64,000 bases of DNA from CAVXJN01 sp963762165. Its GTDB lineage: Bacteria > Pseudomonadota > Gammaproteobacteria > JASBUN01. The stretch is taken from contig CAVXJN010000001.1 in NCBI GenBank assembly GCA_963762165.1, forward strand, positions 310,001-374,000, in the 5' to 3' direction. Numbering within the stretch: position 1 is the first letter of the stretch; every line of letters starts with the position of its first letter. Made by a program: the position numbers and the translations under genes. Under the pieces are notes generated by a model. It was given only the letters and a program-made list of their open reading frames with translations, had not been told where the DNA came from and ran no database searches. Below, piece after piece: positions 43,289 through 51,684 of the stretch.

Positions 43289-45076
43289 TCAATCCTTGTG
43301 CGGGACCAATTGCTCGGCAAATTCGCGGATCGAATGGGTAATCACGCCGCCTGCGTCGGCATCGCCTTTGAGCATGGATTTGAGATAGGCCTTGGCCTGA
43401 TCAAAGCTGATGTGCGGCGGCAGTGGTGGCACGTCGGGATCCGTATAGACTTCGAGCAGTACCGGTCGGTCGGCCTGCAGGGCCCGGTCCCAGGCGCCCG
43501 CGATCTGGTCCGGTTCGTCCACCCGTATGCCCTTCAAGCCGATCATTTCCGCATAGGCGGCGTATTGGAAATCGGGCATATCCTGGGACGTCTCCCACTT
43601 GGGATCGCCTGCCATGACCCGCTGTTCCCAGGTGACCTGATTGAGGTCGCGATTGTTGAGTACGGCGATGATGAGGTTCGGATTGGCCCACTCGCGCCAG
43701 TATTTGGCGATGGTGACCAATTCGCTGTTGCCGTTCATCTGCATCGCGCCGTCGCCTACCAATGCGATCACCGGACGGTCTGGAAAAGCGAATTTGGCGG
43801 CGATGGCATAGGGCACGCCCGGCCCCATGGTCGCCAGATTGCCTGACAGCGAAGCCATCATGCCACGCCGGATTTTCAAATCCCGAGCGTACCAGTTGGC
43901 TGCCGACCCGGAATCGGACGCGAGAATACAGTTGTCGGGGAGCTTCTTCGACAGTTCCCAAAACAGCCGCTGCGGATTGATGGGGCTGGCGCCCTGATGG
44001 GCGCGTCCTTCCAACACCTTCCACCATTCGCTGACGTTCTTTTCGATTTTCTTGCGCCATTTGTCGTCTTTTTGCTGCAGGCGCGGCAGCAATGCGCGCA
44101 GCGTTTCCGCGCTGTCGCCCACCAAGGCCAATTCCATCGGATAACGGATATTCAACATGCGCCCGTCGAGATCGATCTGCACACCCCGGGCTTTGCCCTC
44201 CTCCGGCAGCCACTCCGAATAGGGGAAGCTGGACCCGACCATCAACAACGTGTCGCATTCGTTCATCATGTCGTAAGTGGGCTTGGTACCGAGCAAACCA
44301 ATGGATCCGGTGACGTAGGGCAGTTCGTCCGGCACCGCTGCTTTACCAAGCAGGGCTTTCGCCACACCGGCACCAAGGCGTTCGGCCACAGCCACAACCT
44401 CATCCGTGGCGTTCAGGGTTCCCGCACCGACCAGCATGGCTACCCGCTCACCCCCGTTCAGAATCGCAGCGGCTTTGTCCAGATCGTCCTCGGTTGGAAC
44501 AACGCGCGGGGAACTGTACCCCGTTCCTGAATGCAAGGTGCCGTGGGCGCGGGGCGGTTTCGGTACGGCAGCGGTTTCCTGGATATCGTTGGGTACGATG
44601 ACGCAGGTAACCGTGCGCATGGCCTTTGCAATGCGCACCGCGCGGTCGATGACATGGCGCGCCTGAGCAGGACTCACGATCATTTGCACATACTCGTTGG
44701 CGACGTCCTTGAACAGGGAGATCAGGTCCACTTCCTGCTGGTAGTGACCGCCGAGCGCATTACGCGACTGTTGGCCGACGATTGCCACCACGGGTTGGTG
44801 GTCAAGCTTGGCATCGTACAGACCGTTCAAAAGGTGGATCGCACCGGGGCCCGAGGTCGCCAGACAAACGCCCACTTCGCCGGTGAATTTGGCGTGGGCG
44901 CAGGCCATGAACGCCGCCATCTCCTCGTGCCGTGTCTGCACAAACGAAATTTTGTCTTCGATGCGCTCAAAAGCGCCCATGATGCCGTTGATGCCATCAC
45001 CCGGAAATCCGTAGATTCGCCCGATACCCCATTCCTTTAGGCGCTTGAGAATAAAATCCGCTGTGGTATCGCTCAT
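43289..45076 (-). CDS. Thiamine-diphosphate-dependent enzyme (pyruvate oxidase / acetolactate synthase family)
   Basis: A 595-residue enzyme with three domains: N-terminal pyrimidine-binding domain with catalytic Glu in QTRHEEMAAFMA (near residue 51), central FAD/NAD-fold domain (about 195-330), and C-terminal pyrophosphate-binding domain with GDGAMQMNGN and NN (about 430-460). The family includes PoxB quinone-dependent pyruvate dehydrogenase. No clear PoxB-type C-terminal amphipathic lipid-binding helix can be asserted, so the product is left broad. It follows the GH15 gene by 24 bases and precedes an enolase-superfamily gene. Confidence 0.87.
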   Translation of the reverse strand: MSDTTADFILKRLKEWGIGRIYGFPGDGINGIMGAFERIEDKISFVQTRHEEMAAFMACAHAKFTGEVGVCLATSGPGAIHLLNGLYDAKLDHQPVVAIVGQQSRNALGGHYQQEVDLISLFKDVANEYVQMIVSPAQARHVIDRAVRIAKAMRTVTCVIVPNDIQETAAVPKPPRAHGTLHSGTGYSSPRVVPTEDDLDKAAAILNGGERVAMLVGAGTLNATDEVVAVAERLGAGVAKALLGKAAVPDELPYVTGSIGLLGTKPTYDMMNECDTLLMVGSSFPYSEWLPEEGKARGVQIDLDGRMLNIRYPMELALVGDSAETLRALLPRLQQKDDKWRKKIEKNVSEWWKVLEGRAHQGASPINPQRLFWELSKKLPDNCILASDSGSAANWYARDLKIRRGMMASLSGNLATMGPGVPYAIAAKFAFPDRPVIALVGDGAMQMNGNSELVTIAKYWREWANPNLIIAVLNNRDLNQVTWEQRVMAGDPKWETSQDMPDFQYAAYAEMIGLKGIRVDEPDQIAGAWDRALQADRPVLLEVYTDPDVPPLPPHISFDQAKAYLKSMLKGDADAGGVITHSIREFAEQLVPHKD

Positions 45077-45100
45077 GACCGAAAGCCTCCGTTGCCTTGG

Positions 45101-46957
45101 CTAGTTGGAGCGCGAGCCCGAAACTCGCCGCTCGGTGACGGCAGCGCGGCGCTGCAACGCCAGAACCGCCGATACGTAAGAAAGATGAGTCAACCCCTGG
45201 GGAAAGTTCGCCAGCAATTGTTGCTGGTCGACGTCGTACTCTTCGGAGAACAGACCGACGTCGTTGGCGGTGGCGACCGCCCGGTCGAATACCTGCTGCG
45301 CTTCGTCGAAACGCTGTTGTCCTGCCAGACACTCCACCAGCCAGAACGAACAAGCAAGAAACGCCCCTTCCTCGCCGGGCAGCCCATCCGGGGAATCGTA
45401 GCGTCGCAGCAAGCCGTCGACGCCGAGGCCCTCGCGAATCGCATCCGTGGTACGGATCATACGTTCGTCGGTGTATTCGATGAATCCCACCGAAGGCATC
45501 CGTAACAGAGCTGCGTCCAGGTAATTGCGCTCGAACGCCTGTATGAAAATACCCCGCTCGCGATCGTAGCCATCCCGCTCGATCGCTGCGCGCACTTGCT
45601 CACGCGCCTCGGTCCACTGGTTCACCGGGGCTTCCCGATCGAGTTCCCGCGCCAGTCCGATCCCGCGGTTCAACGCGCTCCAGCACATCACCTTGGAATG
45701 CACGAAGTGCTGCGGCTCACCGCGCATCTCCCAGATGCCGTGGTCCGGATCGCGCCAATGGCTGCAGACCCGGTTCACCAGGTCCACCAGGAAATGCCAA
45801 TAATCGTCGCTTGGGGAATGTCCGTGACGATGCCAGATCCATGACAGTTCCAACATTTCGCCGAACACGTCGAGTTGCATTTGCTGCGAGGCTTGATTGC
45901 CGATGCGCACCGGTGTCGCGCCGCGGTAACCTTCGAGATGTTTCAGGTCGATTTCGTCCTGGCGTCTCGAACCGTCGATGCCGTACAACGTCTGAAATTG
46001 TTTTGCGCTTCCCGCCGAGCTGCGCTCGATGAAACGGCGAAAACCGTACGCTTCTGCCTCGCCTCCCAGTTCGACCATCACATCGGCTGTGAACGCAGCG
46101 TCGCGAATCCAACTGAACCGGTAGTCCCAGGTTCGGGTGCCCTGCAGTCCTTCGGGCAGCGAAGTGGTCGGCGCCGCGATAATCGCGCCCGTAGGCGCAT
46201 AGTTGAGGGCCTTTAGTACCAGAGCGGATCGATGCACCCCGGGGGCCTGATCGGAGTCATCGTCTTTGATCTTTGCGCTCCAGGCGCGCCACCAATTGAC
46301 CGTGTCGTCCAGGTTGCGCTGCAGTTCCTTCACCGAGGGCACCGACTTCGGTCCGTCGTCCAATTTCTCCGGCGAAACGAATTCGATACCCAGACAACGG
46401 CGTTCGCCTGCATGAACGCGAATCGACGCGCTCAGCGAGTACTGGTCTTCCTGGCGCAAATCCATGTTGCCACTGATGACCAGTCCCTTGTTACCACCCA
46501 CGGCCGTAAATACGCAGTCGTCGTGCTCTCGAACCCAGGGTTTGACGTCTCCAAAATCGAAACGCGGAAGCACCTCCACGCGCAGGTCAGTGCTGCCGTC
46601 GATGCCCTCCACGATACGAATCAGTCGCCGCTGTGGAGATTCGTCGCGCAACCGCTCCTCGTCCAGGGCCATGCAATCGTAAACCCGCGCCTGCCCGCTT
46701 TCGGTTCGAAAGGTCGTACATAGCACCAAGCTACGGTCGACATACTCGCGTTCGCCTTGGTATTCGCTGGCGAGTGGTGTAATGGTGCAGTTCCCGCCAC
46801 GGCGCCAGTCCAGCAACCTACCGAAGCATGGTTCGGAATCGAACCGGGGCATGCAGCACCAGTCGATCGAACCATATCGAGAAATCAGCGCGGCGGCGTG
46901 ACAGTCGCCGATGAGCGCGTAATCGCCAATCGGCGCAGCCTGCTGCGGTGTTCTCAT
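45101..46957 (-). CDS. Glycoside hydrolase family 15 protein (glucoamylase/trehalase-like)
   Basis: A 618-residue protein with the N-terminal beta-sandwich and a C-terminal (alpha/alpha)6 barrel of GH15. Signature pieces are YALIGDCHAAALISRYGSID at the start, GTRTWDYRFSWIRDAAFT (Asp and Arg of the active site, near residue 282) and GIWEMRGEPQHFVHSKVMCW (catalytic Glu near 419). Bacterial members include trehalases and glucoamylases. No signal peptide, so it is probably cytoplasmic; trehalose or glucan turnover in stress is a reasonable guess. A strong AAGGAG lies nine bases before the ATG. Confidence 0.93.
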   Translation of the reverse strand: MRTPQQAAPIGDYALIGDCHAAALISRYGSIDWCCMPRFDSEPCFGRLLDWRRGGNCTITPLASEYQGEREYVDRSLVLCTTFRTESGQARVYDCMALDEERLRDESPQRRLIRIVEGIDGSTDLRVEVLPRFDFGDVKPWVREHDDCVFTAVGGNKGLVISGNMDLRQEDQYSLSASIRVHAGERRCLGIEFVSPEKLDDGPKSVPSVKELQRNLDDTVNWWRAWSAKIKDDDSDQAPGVHRSALVLKALNYAPTGAIIAAPTTSLPEGLQGTRTWDYRFSWIRDAAFTADVMVELGGEAEAYGFRRFIERSSAGSAKQFQTLYGIDGSRRQDEIDLKHLEGYRGATPVRIGNQASQQMQLDVFGEMLELSWIWHRHGHSPSDDYWHFLVDLVNRVCSHWRDPDHGIWEMRGEPQHFVHSKVMCWSALNRGIGLARELDREAPVNQWTEAREQVRAAIERDGYDRERGIFIQAFERNYLDAALLRMPSVGFIEYTDERMIRTTDAIREGLGVDGLLRRYDSPDGLPGEEGAFLACSFWLVECLAGQQRFDEAQQVFDRAVATANDVGLFSEEYDVDQQQLLANFPQGLTHLSYVSAVLALQRRAAVTERRVSGSRSN

Positions 46958-47060
46958 TCTCGTGCTCCTTCCAATCCTTCGGAGGCTGCACCCTGCGGTC
47001 GGGCCCTATCAAACAGGTGGCTCCATCGCAGGCGCGGGTTCGCAACCCCGGGCCTCACCA

Positions 47061-47318
47061 TCAGTGATGCCGAAGCGCTGAAATCAGTTCTTTTTTTGAC
47101 ATTTTCGAGCGACCCTCTATACCGACGTCCTTGGCCTTGCGGTAGAGATCGTCGCGCTTCCATTCTTCGTAGGACGGGGAGGAACCGCCCTTGCTGCCGG
47201 TGGAGCTGCGCCCGCCGCTGTTGGCGATGCGCGCTGCTTTCTCCTTGCTCATCCCTTGTCGGCGGAGTGCTTCGTACTGCGCGTCATCCTTGACGCTCGG
47301 ACCGGGTTTTTTCGCCAT
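47061..47318 (-). CDS. Small basic protein with Rho-N-like / SAP-like C-terminus
   Basis: An 85-residue hydrophilic protein: MAKKPGPSVKDDAQYEALRR, a Gly/Ser-rich middle (SGGRSSTGSKGG) and a C-terminal helix-turn-helix reading DVGIEGRSKMSKKELISAL, as in Rho termination factor N-terminal or SAP-like nucleic-acid binding motifs. Such proteins are common in stress-response islands. AAGGAGG lies seven bases upstream of the ATG at 47318, so the 68-residue upstream extension is not used. Function unknown; DNA or RNA binding is inference. Confidence 0.75.
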   Translation of the reverse strand: MAKKPGPSVKDDAQYEALRRQGMSKEKAARIANSGGRSSTGSKGGSSPSYEEWKRDDLYRKAKDVGIEGRSKMSKKELISALRHH

Positions 47319-47449
47319 GACAACCTCCTTGTCAAAGCAATCGGTTATGTTTGGTAGCTTAGCCAGCGGGTGCAGCGTCGCAACGCAGCGACTGTTGCAA
47401 TATTGTTTCAGGTTGTGAGCACGGCGGGCGCGACTACGGCCGCGGGGGA

Positions 47450-49384
47450 CTACGGTCCGCGCTGATTGAGCGCCGCCCACATTGCGCGGGTCAGGCTTGC
47501 GGCTGAGTTTTGATACTCTTTCCATGGTTCGCTGGCGGACATCTCCAGCAGACTTGCTGGACTCCGGGCACTGAACGTAACCCCATTGCGCCCGGCTTCA
47601 AGGGCGTCCCACGGGATCGGCACCGATACCGGCACACCCGCGCGTGCCCGGGTCGAGAACGGCACAATCGCCGTCGCACCCCTTCCATTGCGCAGATAGT
47701 CGATGAAGATTTTGTCTTCGCGCCCGGCCTTGGTCAGGTTTGCAGAGAATTGTCGTGCATCAAAGCGCACCAATTGCGCGGCAACTGCTTTCGAGAACGA
47801 CTTGACTTCATCCCAACCGTAGCGGCGTACGATCGGAACCACGATATGCAATCCCTTCCCGCCAGTGGTCTTTAGAAATCCCCGCAGGCCGAGCCCTTCG
47901 AGCAACGTACGCAAGAGTTGCGCCGCCCGGGACACGGCATCCCACGGCACACGCGGTCCAGGATCGAGATCGAAGGTGATCTGGTCTGGCCGGTCGGGGC
48001 GGTCCGACTTGGCACCCCAGGCATGAATCTCCAGCGTACCGAGCTGCACCAGCGCATAAAGCCCTTCCAAGGTACGTACCACCGGGTGCCGAATTGAACG
48101 GCCCCGGTGATCGATTGCAACGAACTCGAGCCCGTCCGCCGCATCGTCGGCAATATGTTTCTGGTAAAAGCATTCGCTCTGATACCCGTCGGGACAGCGC
48201 ACCAACGTCAGAGGTCGATCCGCGATGAAAGGCAGCATGAACGCGGCGACCCGCCGGTAATAAGTGGCCAGGTCGGCCTTCGAAAACCCGGACTCGGGGT
48301 AAAGCACTTTGTCTGCATTGGACAGTTTTGCGTCGCTGCCGACACGCCCGGCGCTCGCCTCCGCAATCGTACCGTCACCGTCATGTTCCGACGGTTGCGC
48401 CAACTCCCGCTTCACGTGCCGTGGAGACTTGTCCTGGCGAACCCCTTGAAACGATGGGTGACGCAACGATCCGCCCGCGGTCCAGTTGCTGAACCGTACT
48501 TCCACCACCATTTCGGGGCGAACCCAGTGCACGCGTTCACGCCCCTCAACGGGCGGACATCGCGTCAATGGACACTCGGGCGTCTCCAGCGCTTGGAGCC
48601 GACTGTACAGCGCAGCACTGTTGCGGTTGTTGAAACCGGTTCCGACGCGACCGCTGTAGACGAACTGCTTTCCGTCGAACACCGCCAGCAGCAACGCACC
48701 GAACGGGCGCCCTGCCGCGGCGGATTCCGTATGACCTACGACCACGAATTCCTGTTGCTGCTGGCATTTCGTTTTACACCACGACCGACTACGCCCGCTG
48801 CGATAGGACCCGTCACTGCGCTTCGAGACGATACCCTCCAAATCGATACGGCAGGCGTGTTCGAAAAACCGCTCCCCGTTGCCTTGGACATGATCGCTAT
48901 AGCGCAACACATTCCCGTCCGAGTCGCCGGACATCAATTCGCGTAGTTGGCGTTTGCGTTCGATCAGAGGCGCCTGCAGCAGTGATTGTCCGCGCAGGTA
49001 CAACAGATCGAACAGGAAATACACCAGCTGACTGTCGTCGCCATCGCCGAGCTTTTGTTGCAGCAGCGAAAAGTCGCTACGGCCATCGCGGTTCAATGCC
49101 ACCAATTCACCGTCCAACCAGACATTGTCGAAACCGGAATCGCGTAACGAGCCGCGGATTGCAGGCAATTTCGAGGTCCAATCGTTGCCGTTGCGTGTCA
49201 GCAGTCGTACGTCGTCCGACTCGATCCGGCTGAGCAGTCGATAGCCGTCATACTTGATTTCGTGGAGCCAGCGCTCGCCCGTAGGCGGAGATTCGACAAG
49301 GGTCGCGAGCTGCGGGGCGAAGCTTTCCGGCAGCCCGGGCTCCCTATGGCCCTCGTGTGTCCGTTGTGCGCGCTTCGTTGCCAT
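47450..49384 (-). CDS. ligD: ATP-dependent DNA ligase D, ligase plus polymerase domains
   Basis: A 644-residue NHEJ ligase. The N-terminal ligase domain (about 15-320) has motif I EIKYDGYR with the adenylated Lys near 44, DGELVALN, and a C-terminal OB part. The polymerase/primase domain (about 350-640) has the catalytic DLD in TFDLDPGPRVPWD and TTGGKGLHIVVPI. No phosphoesterase domain is seen at either end, unlike the three-domain Pseudomonas LigD. It starts three bases after ku, so the two form an operon for double-strand-break repair. Confidence 0.94.
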   Translation of the reverse strand: MATKRAQRTHEGHREPGLPESFAPQLATLVESPPTGERWLHEIKYDGYRLLSRIESDDVRLLTRNGNDWTSKLPAIRGSLRDSGFDNVWLDGELVALNRDGRSDFSLLQQKLGDGDDSQLVYFLFDLLYLRGQSLLQAPLIERKRQLRELMSGDSDGNVLRYSDHVQGNGERFFEHACRIDLEGIVSKRSDGSYRSGRSRSWCKTKCQQQQEFVVVGHTESAAAGRPFGALLLAVFDGKQFVYSGRVGTGFNNRNSAALYSRLQALETPECPLTRCPPVEGRERVHWVRPEMVVEVRFSNWTAGGSLRHPSFQGVRQDKSPRHVKRELAQPSEHDGDGTIAEASAGRVGSDAKLSNADKVLYPESGFSKADLATYYRRVAAFMLPFIADRPLTLVRCPDGYQSECFYQKHIADDAADGLEFVAIDHRGRSIRHPVVRTLEGLYALVQLGTLEIHAWGAKSDRPDRPDQITFDLDPGPRVPWDAVSRAAQLLRTLLEGLGLRGFLKTTGGKGLHIVVPIVRRYGWDEVKSFSKAVAAQLVRFDARQFSANLTKAGREDKIFIDYLRNGRGATAIVPFSTRARAGVPVSVPIPWDALEAGRNGVTFSARSPASLLEMSASEPWKEYQNSAASLTRAMWAALNQRGP

Positions 49385-49387
49385 TAC

Positions 49388-50299
49388 TCACCGCGAAGCA
49401 CTCTTTTTGGCCGTCCCGCGACTGCTGCTCTTTTTCTTGGCGCTGCTCTTCTTTTTCGAAGTACGTTTGCCGCTCTTGGTTTTGGCGGAAGTCTGCTTGC
49501 CGTTCTTGCCCTGCTTTTCGACAGATCGCTTCAGCAGCGCCATGAGGTCGATCACATCGGCACTTTTCGGCTCGTCGGACGCCGCCGGAGCGCTGGTGAT
49601 GCCGCCTTTGGTGACCTTTTGCTCGATCATTTGCAACAGGTCTTCGCGGTATTCGTCCTTGTATTGCTCGGGCGACCACGGTTCTGTCATGTCCTGAACC
49701 AGACGCTCGGCCATCTCCATTTCCTTTTTCGTCACACCGAGACCGTCCAGATCCGCTTTCGGAACCGAGAACTGCGACATTTCCCGCAACTCGTATTGAA
49801 ACCTCAACAGCTCGAGCACCAGGAGATCGTCCTGCGCCACCAACGCCGCCAAGTGTTCCCGGCTGCGAAGCACGACTTTCGCGATTCCCACCTTCCCCGT
49901 CTTTCGCAGTGCCTCACGCAGCAGCGCGTAGACCTTTTCGCCCTTGTTGATCGGTTCCAACACATAGGGACGGCTGTAATACATGAACGGGATTTCCGCA
50001 CCCTCGACGAAGCCCAGGATGTCCACTGTCTGGGTAGCTTTTACATTGGCAGCCTGCAGATCCTCCTCTTCGAGGATGACGTAGCTTCCCTTTTCGTACT
50101 CGTAGCCCTTGGCGACGTCATCCCACGCAACCTCTTTCCCGGTACTCTTGTTGATGCGCTTATAGCCCACCGGGGCACCGTCGCGACGATCCACCATCGA
50201 CAGACTCAACTCGTTGCGTTGCTCCGCCGAATAGAGCGCGACCGGCACGTGCACCAGTCCGAAACTGATACTTCCTTTCCAGATTACCCGGGCCGCCAT
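49388..50299 (-). CDS. ku: Ku homodimeric DNA end-binding protein
   Basis: A 303-residue bacterial Ku. The core begins MAARVIWKGSISFGLVHVPVALY and continues through RDGAPVGYKRINKSTGKEV, YVLEPINKGEKVYALLREAL and FQYELREMSQF. The last 45 residues are almost entirely Lys, Ser, Thr and Arg (GKRTSKKKSSAKKKSS), a basic tail seen in several bacterial Ku proteins that helps DNA contact. Ku threads onto broken ends and recruits the ligase encoded three bases downstream. Confidence 0.96.
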   Translation of the reverse strand: MAARVIWKGSISFGLVHVPVALYSAEQRNELSLSMVDRRDGAPVGYKRINKSTGKEVAWDDVAKGYEYEKGSYVILEEEDLQAANVKATQTVDILGFVEGAEIPFMYYSRPYVLEPINKGEKVYALLREALRKTGKVGIAKVVLRSREHLAALVAQDDLLVLELLRFQYELREMSQFSVPKADLDGLGVTKKEMEMAERLVQDMTEPWSPEQYKDEYREDLLQMIEQKVTKGGITSAPAASDEPKSADVIDLMALLKRSVEKQGKNGKQTSAKTKSGKRTSKKKSSAKKKSSSRGTAKKSASR

Positions 50300-50340
50300 A
50301 TCGCCATTCCTTGTGTCTTAGTCACTTTACGCTGTATTTT

Positions 50341-50544
50341 TCAGCCGCCATCCGTAGTGTCGGCCTCCACCCTGAGCCAGCATGCAATGCACAGCGGCGG
50401 TTCGAGGAACGCCACATGTAGTTCTCCACACTCTTCGCATGCCATCAGTATCGACACAACCGTCGCACTGAATTGGCATCCGTCCGTATAGCACTCGGAG
50501 CGGCCGCACTGGTCGCCGGTGCAGGGACACACTCCCATTGTCAT
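50341..50544 (-). CDS. Small cysteine-rich protein of unknown function
   Basis: A 67-residue protein starting MTMGVCPCTGDQCGRSECYT with nine Cys in total, including CEECGELH and CIACWL, which suggests one or two zinc knuckles. The start at 50544 is preceded by AGAAGGA; a 45-residue upstream extension is not supported. I do not recognise the family. It lies 41 bases before ku on the same strand, so it may share its transcript and could be a metal-binding accessory of end joining, but that is guesswork. Confidence 0.5.
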   Translation of the reverse strand: MTMGVCPCTGDQCGRSECYTDGCQFSATVVSILMACEECGELHVAFLEPPLCIACWLRVEADTTDGG

Positions 50545-50672
50545 TTGCGATCCTTCTCGAGGTTCGTCTCGATCCAGTATAGCTAACCCAATTTGGGCTG
50601 CTGGCCCGCGGCGCGGCGCCAATACGCTAAATAAATTGATATTTTGGTGTAACACGTTAAGGCGGGATAAAG

Positions 50673-50701
50673 CTGGCACAGCTGCAAATTGCGCCTAAGA
50701 T
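50673..50701 (+). promoter_or_regulatory. Putative promoter of csbD
   Basis: CTGGCA (50673-50678), a 17-base spacer and TAAGAT (50696-50701) with C residues just before the -10. The pattern would suit a sigma70 or sigmaS promoter, and csbD genes are usually stress-induced. The start codon is about 45 bases past the predicted transcription start. Confidence 0.42.
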
Positions 50702-50751
50702 GACCAGCGAAGGCGCTACTCACAGACGATCAACGCCAAGGAGAGACAGAC

Positions 50752-50949
50752 ATGAATTGGGACCAAATCGAAGGCAATTGGAAGCAGGTCAAGGGAAAGG
50801 CACGCGCAAAATGGGGCGACTTGACGGACGACGATGTTGATTCCGTAAACGGCCGGCGCGACGAGCTGGTCGGAAAGATTCAGGAACGCTATGGCATGGA
50901 GCGAGCCAAGGCGGAAAAAGAAGTCGATGACTGGATAGACGAAATGTAG
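50752..50949 (+). CDS. CsbD family stress-response protein
   Basis: A 65-residue CsbD: MNWDQIEGNWKQVKGKARA, KWGDLTDDDVDSVNGRRDEL, LVGKIQERYGMERAKAEKEVDDW. Such small acidic/basic helical proteins are highly expressed under general stress, but their molecular function is unresolved. AGGAGAG lies eight bases before the ATG. It is one of few plus-strand genes here, divergent from the small Cys-rich gene and ku. Confidence 0.95.
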   Translation: MNWDQIEGNWKQVKGKARAKWGDLTDDDVDSVNGRRDELVGKIQERYGMERAKAEKEVDDWIDEM

Positions 50950-50968
50950 CCCGGTTCGCCCACGAATC

Positions 50969-50993
50969 CGGCAGCGGCACTAGCCCGCTGCCG
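50969..50993 (+). terminator. Hairpin terminator after csbD
   Basis: A perfect 9-bp stem (CGGCAGCGG / CCGCTGCCG) with a seven-base loop, followed by CTTCTT. It lies between the convergent csbD and FAH-family genes. The T run is weak, so efficiency is uncertain. Confidence 0.55.
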
Positions 50994-51005
50994 CTTCTTG
51001 GGATG

Positions 51006-51662
51006 CTATGCGACGTCGAACCTTGCTTGCGCCAAGCCCATGAAATCCAGTTCCAAACGGTCCCCTGACTGAAGGGGCCCGGCCCCGGACGGGGTTCCAG
51101 TAAAAATGATATCGCCGCGCGCCAGGGTACAGATGCCGCTCAAACCGCTGACGATCTCCTCGATGCTGTAAACCATGTCCGCCACATTTCCGTTTTGGCG
51201 GCGCTGTCCGTTTACGTCCAGGGAAAAGCGGGCTTCGTTCGGCTGTTGTACATGGTGCCACTCGACGAATTCGGACAGCGGTGCAGCGCCGTCGAATCCC
51301 TTGCAGGTCATCCAGGGCGACCCGGAAGACTGCGCTTGCTGTTGAAGATCGAATGCGGTCAAATCCAGCCCGACACCATACCCCAGCAAATGATTGAGTG
51401 CGTCGGCTTGCGCAATGTCTTTGCCCTCTTTTCCAATCAATAGCACCAATTCGATTTCGAAGTGAACTTCATCGGAAAATTTTGGCAATATGATCGGGCC
51501 GGGCGCCGACATGACCGCCGCGGTCGGCTTCATGCACACCACCAGGGGTTTGCTGCGTTGTGCTGACTTGGCTTGCGGGTCAGCGATGTAATTCTTGCCA
51601 ATCACGAACACGTTATTGACGGGAAGTTCCGTACCTGACGGAATCAGACGTACATTTGGCAT
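51006..51662 (-). CDS. Fumarylacetoacetate hydrolase family protein
   Basis: A 218-residue FAH-fold enzyme of the YcgM/FAHD1 size. The metal ligands are in VHFEIELVLLIG (two Glu near 67-69) and GLDLTAFDLQ (Asp near 98), followed by PWMTCKGFDG and GDIIFTGTPSGAGP. Members hydrolyse or decarboxylate acylpyruvates and related 2-oxoacids. The start follows AAGGATC. It ends the catabolic operon that also holds a CoA-transferase, an enoyl-CoA hydratase and a TRAP transporter. Substrate unknown. Confidence 0.9.
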   Translation of the reverse strand: MPNVRLIPSGTELPVNNVFVIGKNYIADPQAKSAQRSKPLVVCMKPTAAVMSAPGPIILPKFSDEVHFEIELVLLIGKEGKDIAQADALNHLLGYGVGLDLTAFDLQQQAQSSGSPWMTCKGFDGAAPLSEFVEWHHVQQPNEARFSLDVNGQRRQNGNVADMVYSIEEIVSGLSGICTLARGDIIFTGTPSGAGPLQSGDRLELDFMGLAQARFDVA

Positions 51663-51684
51663 GAAGGATCCTTATTATGTGCGC

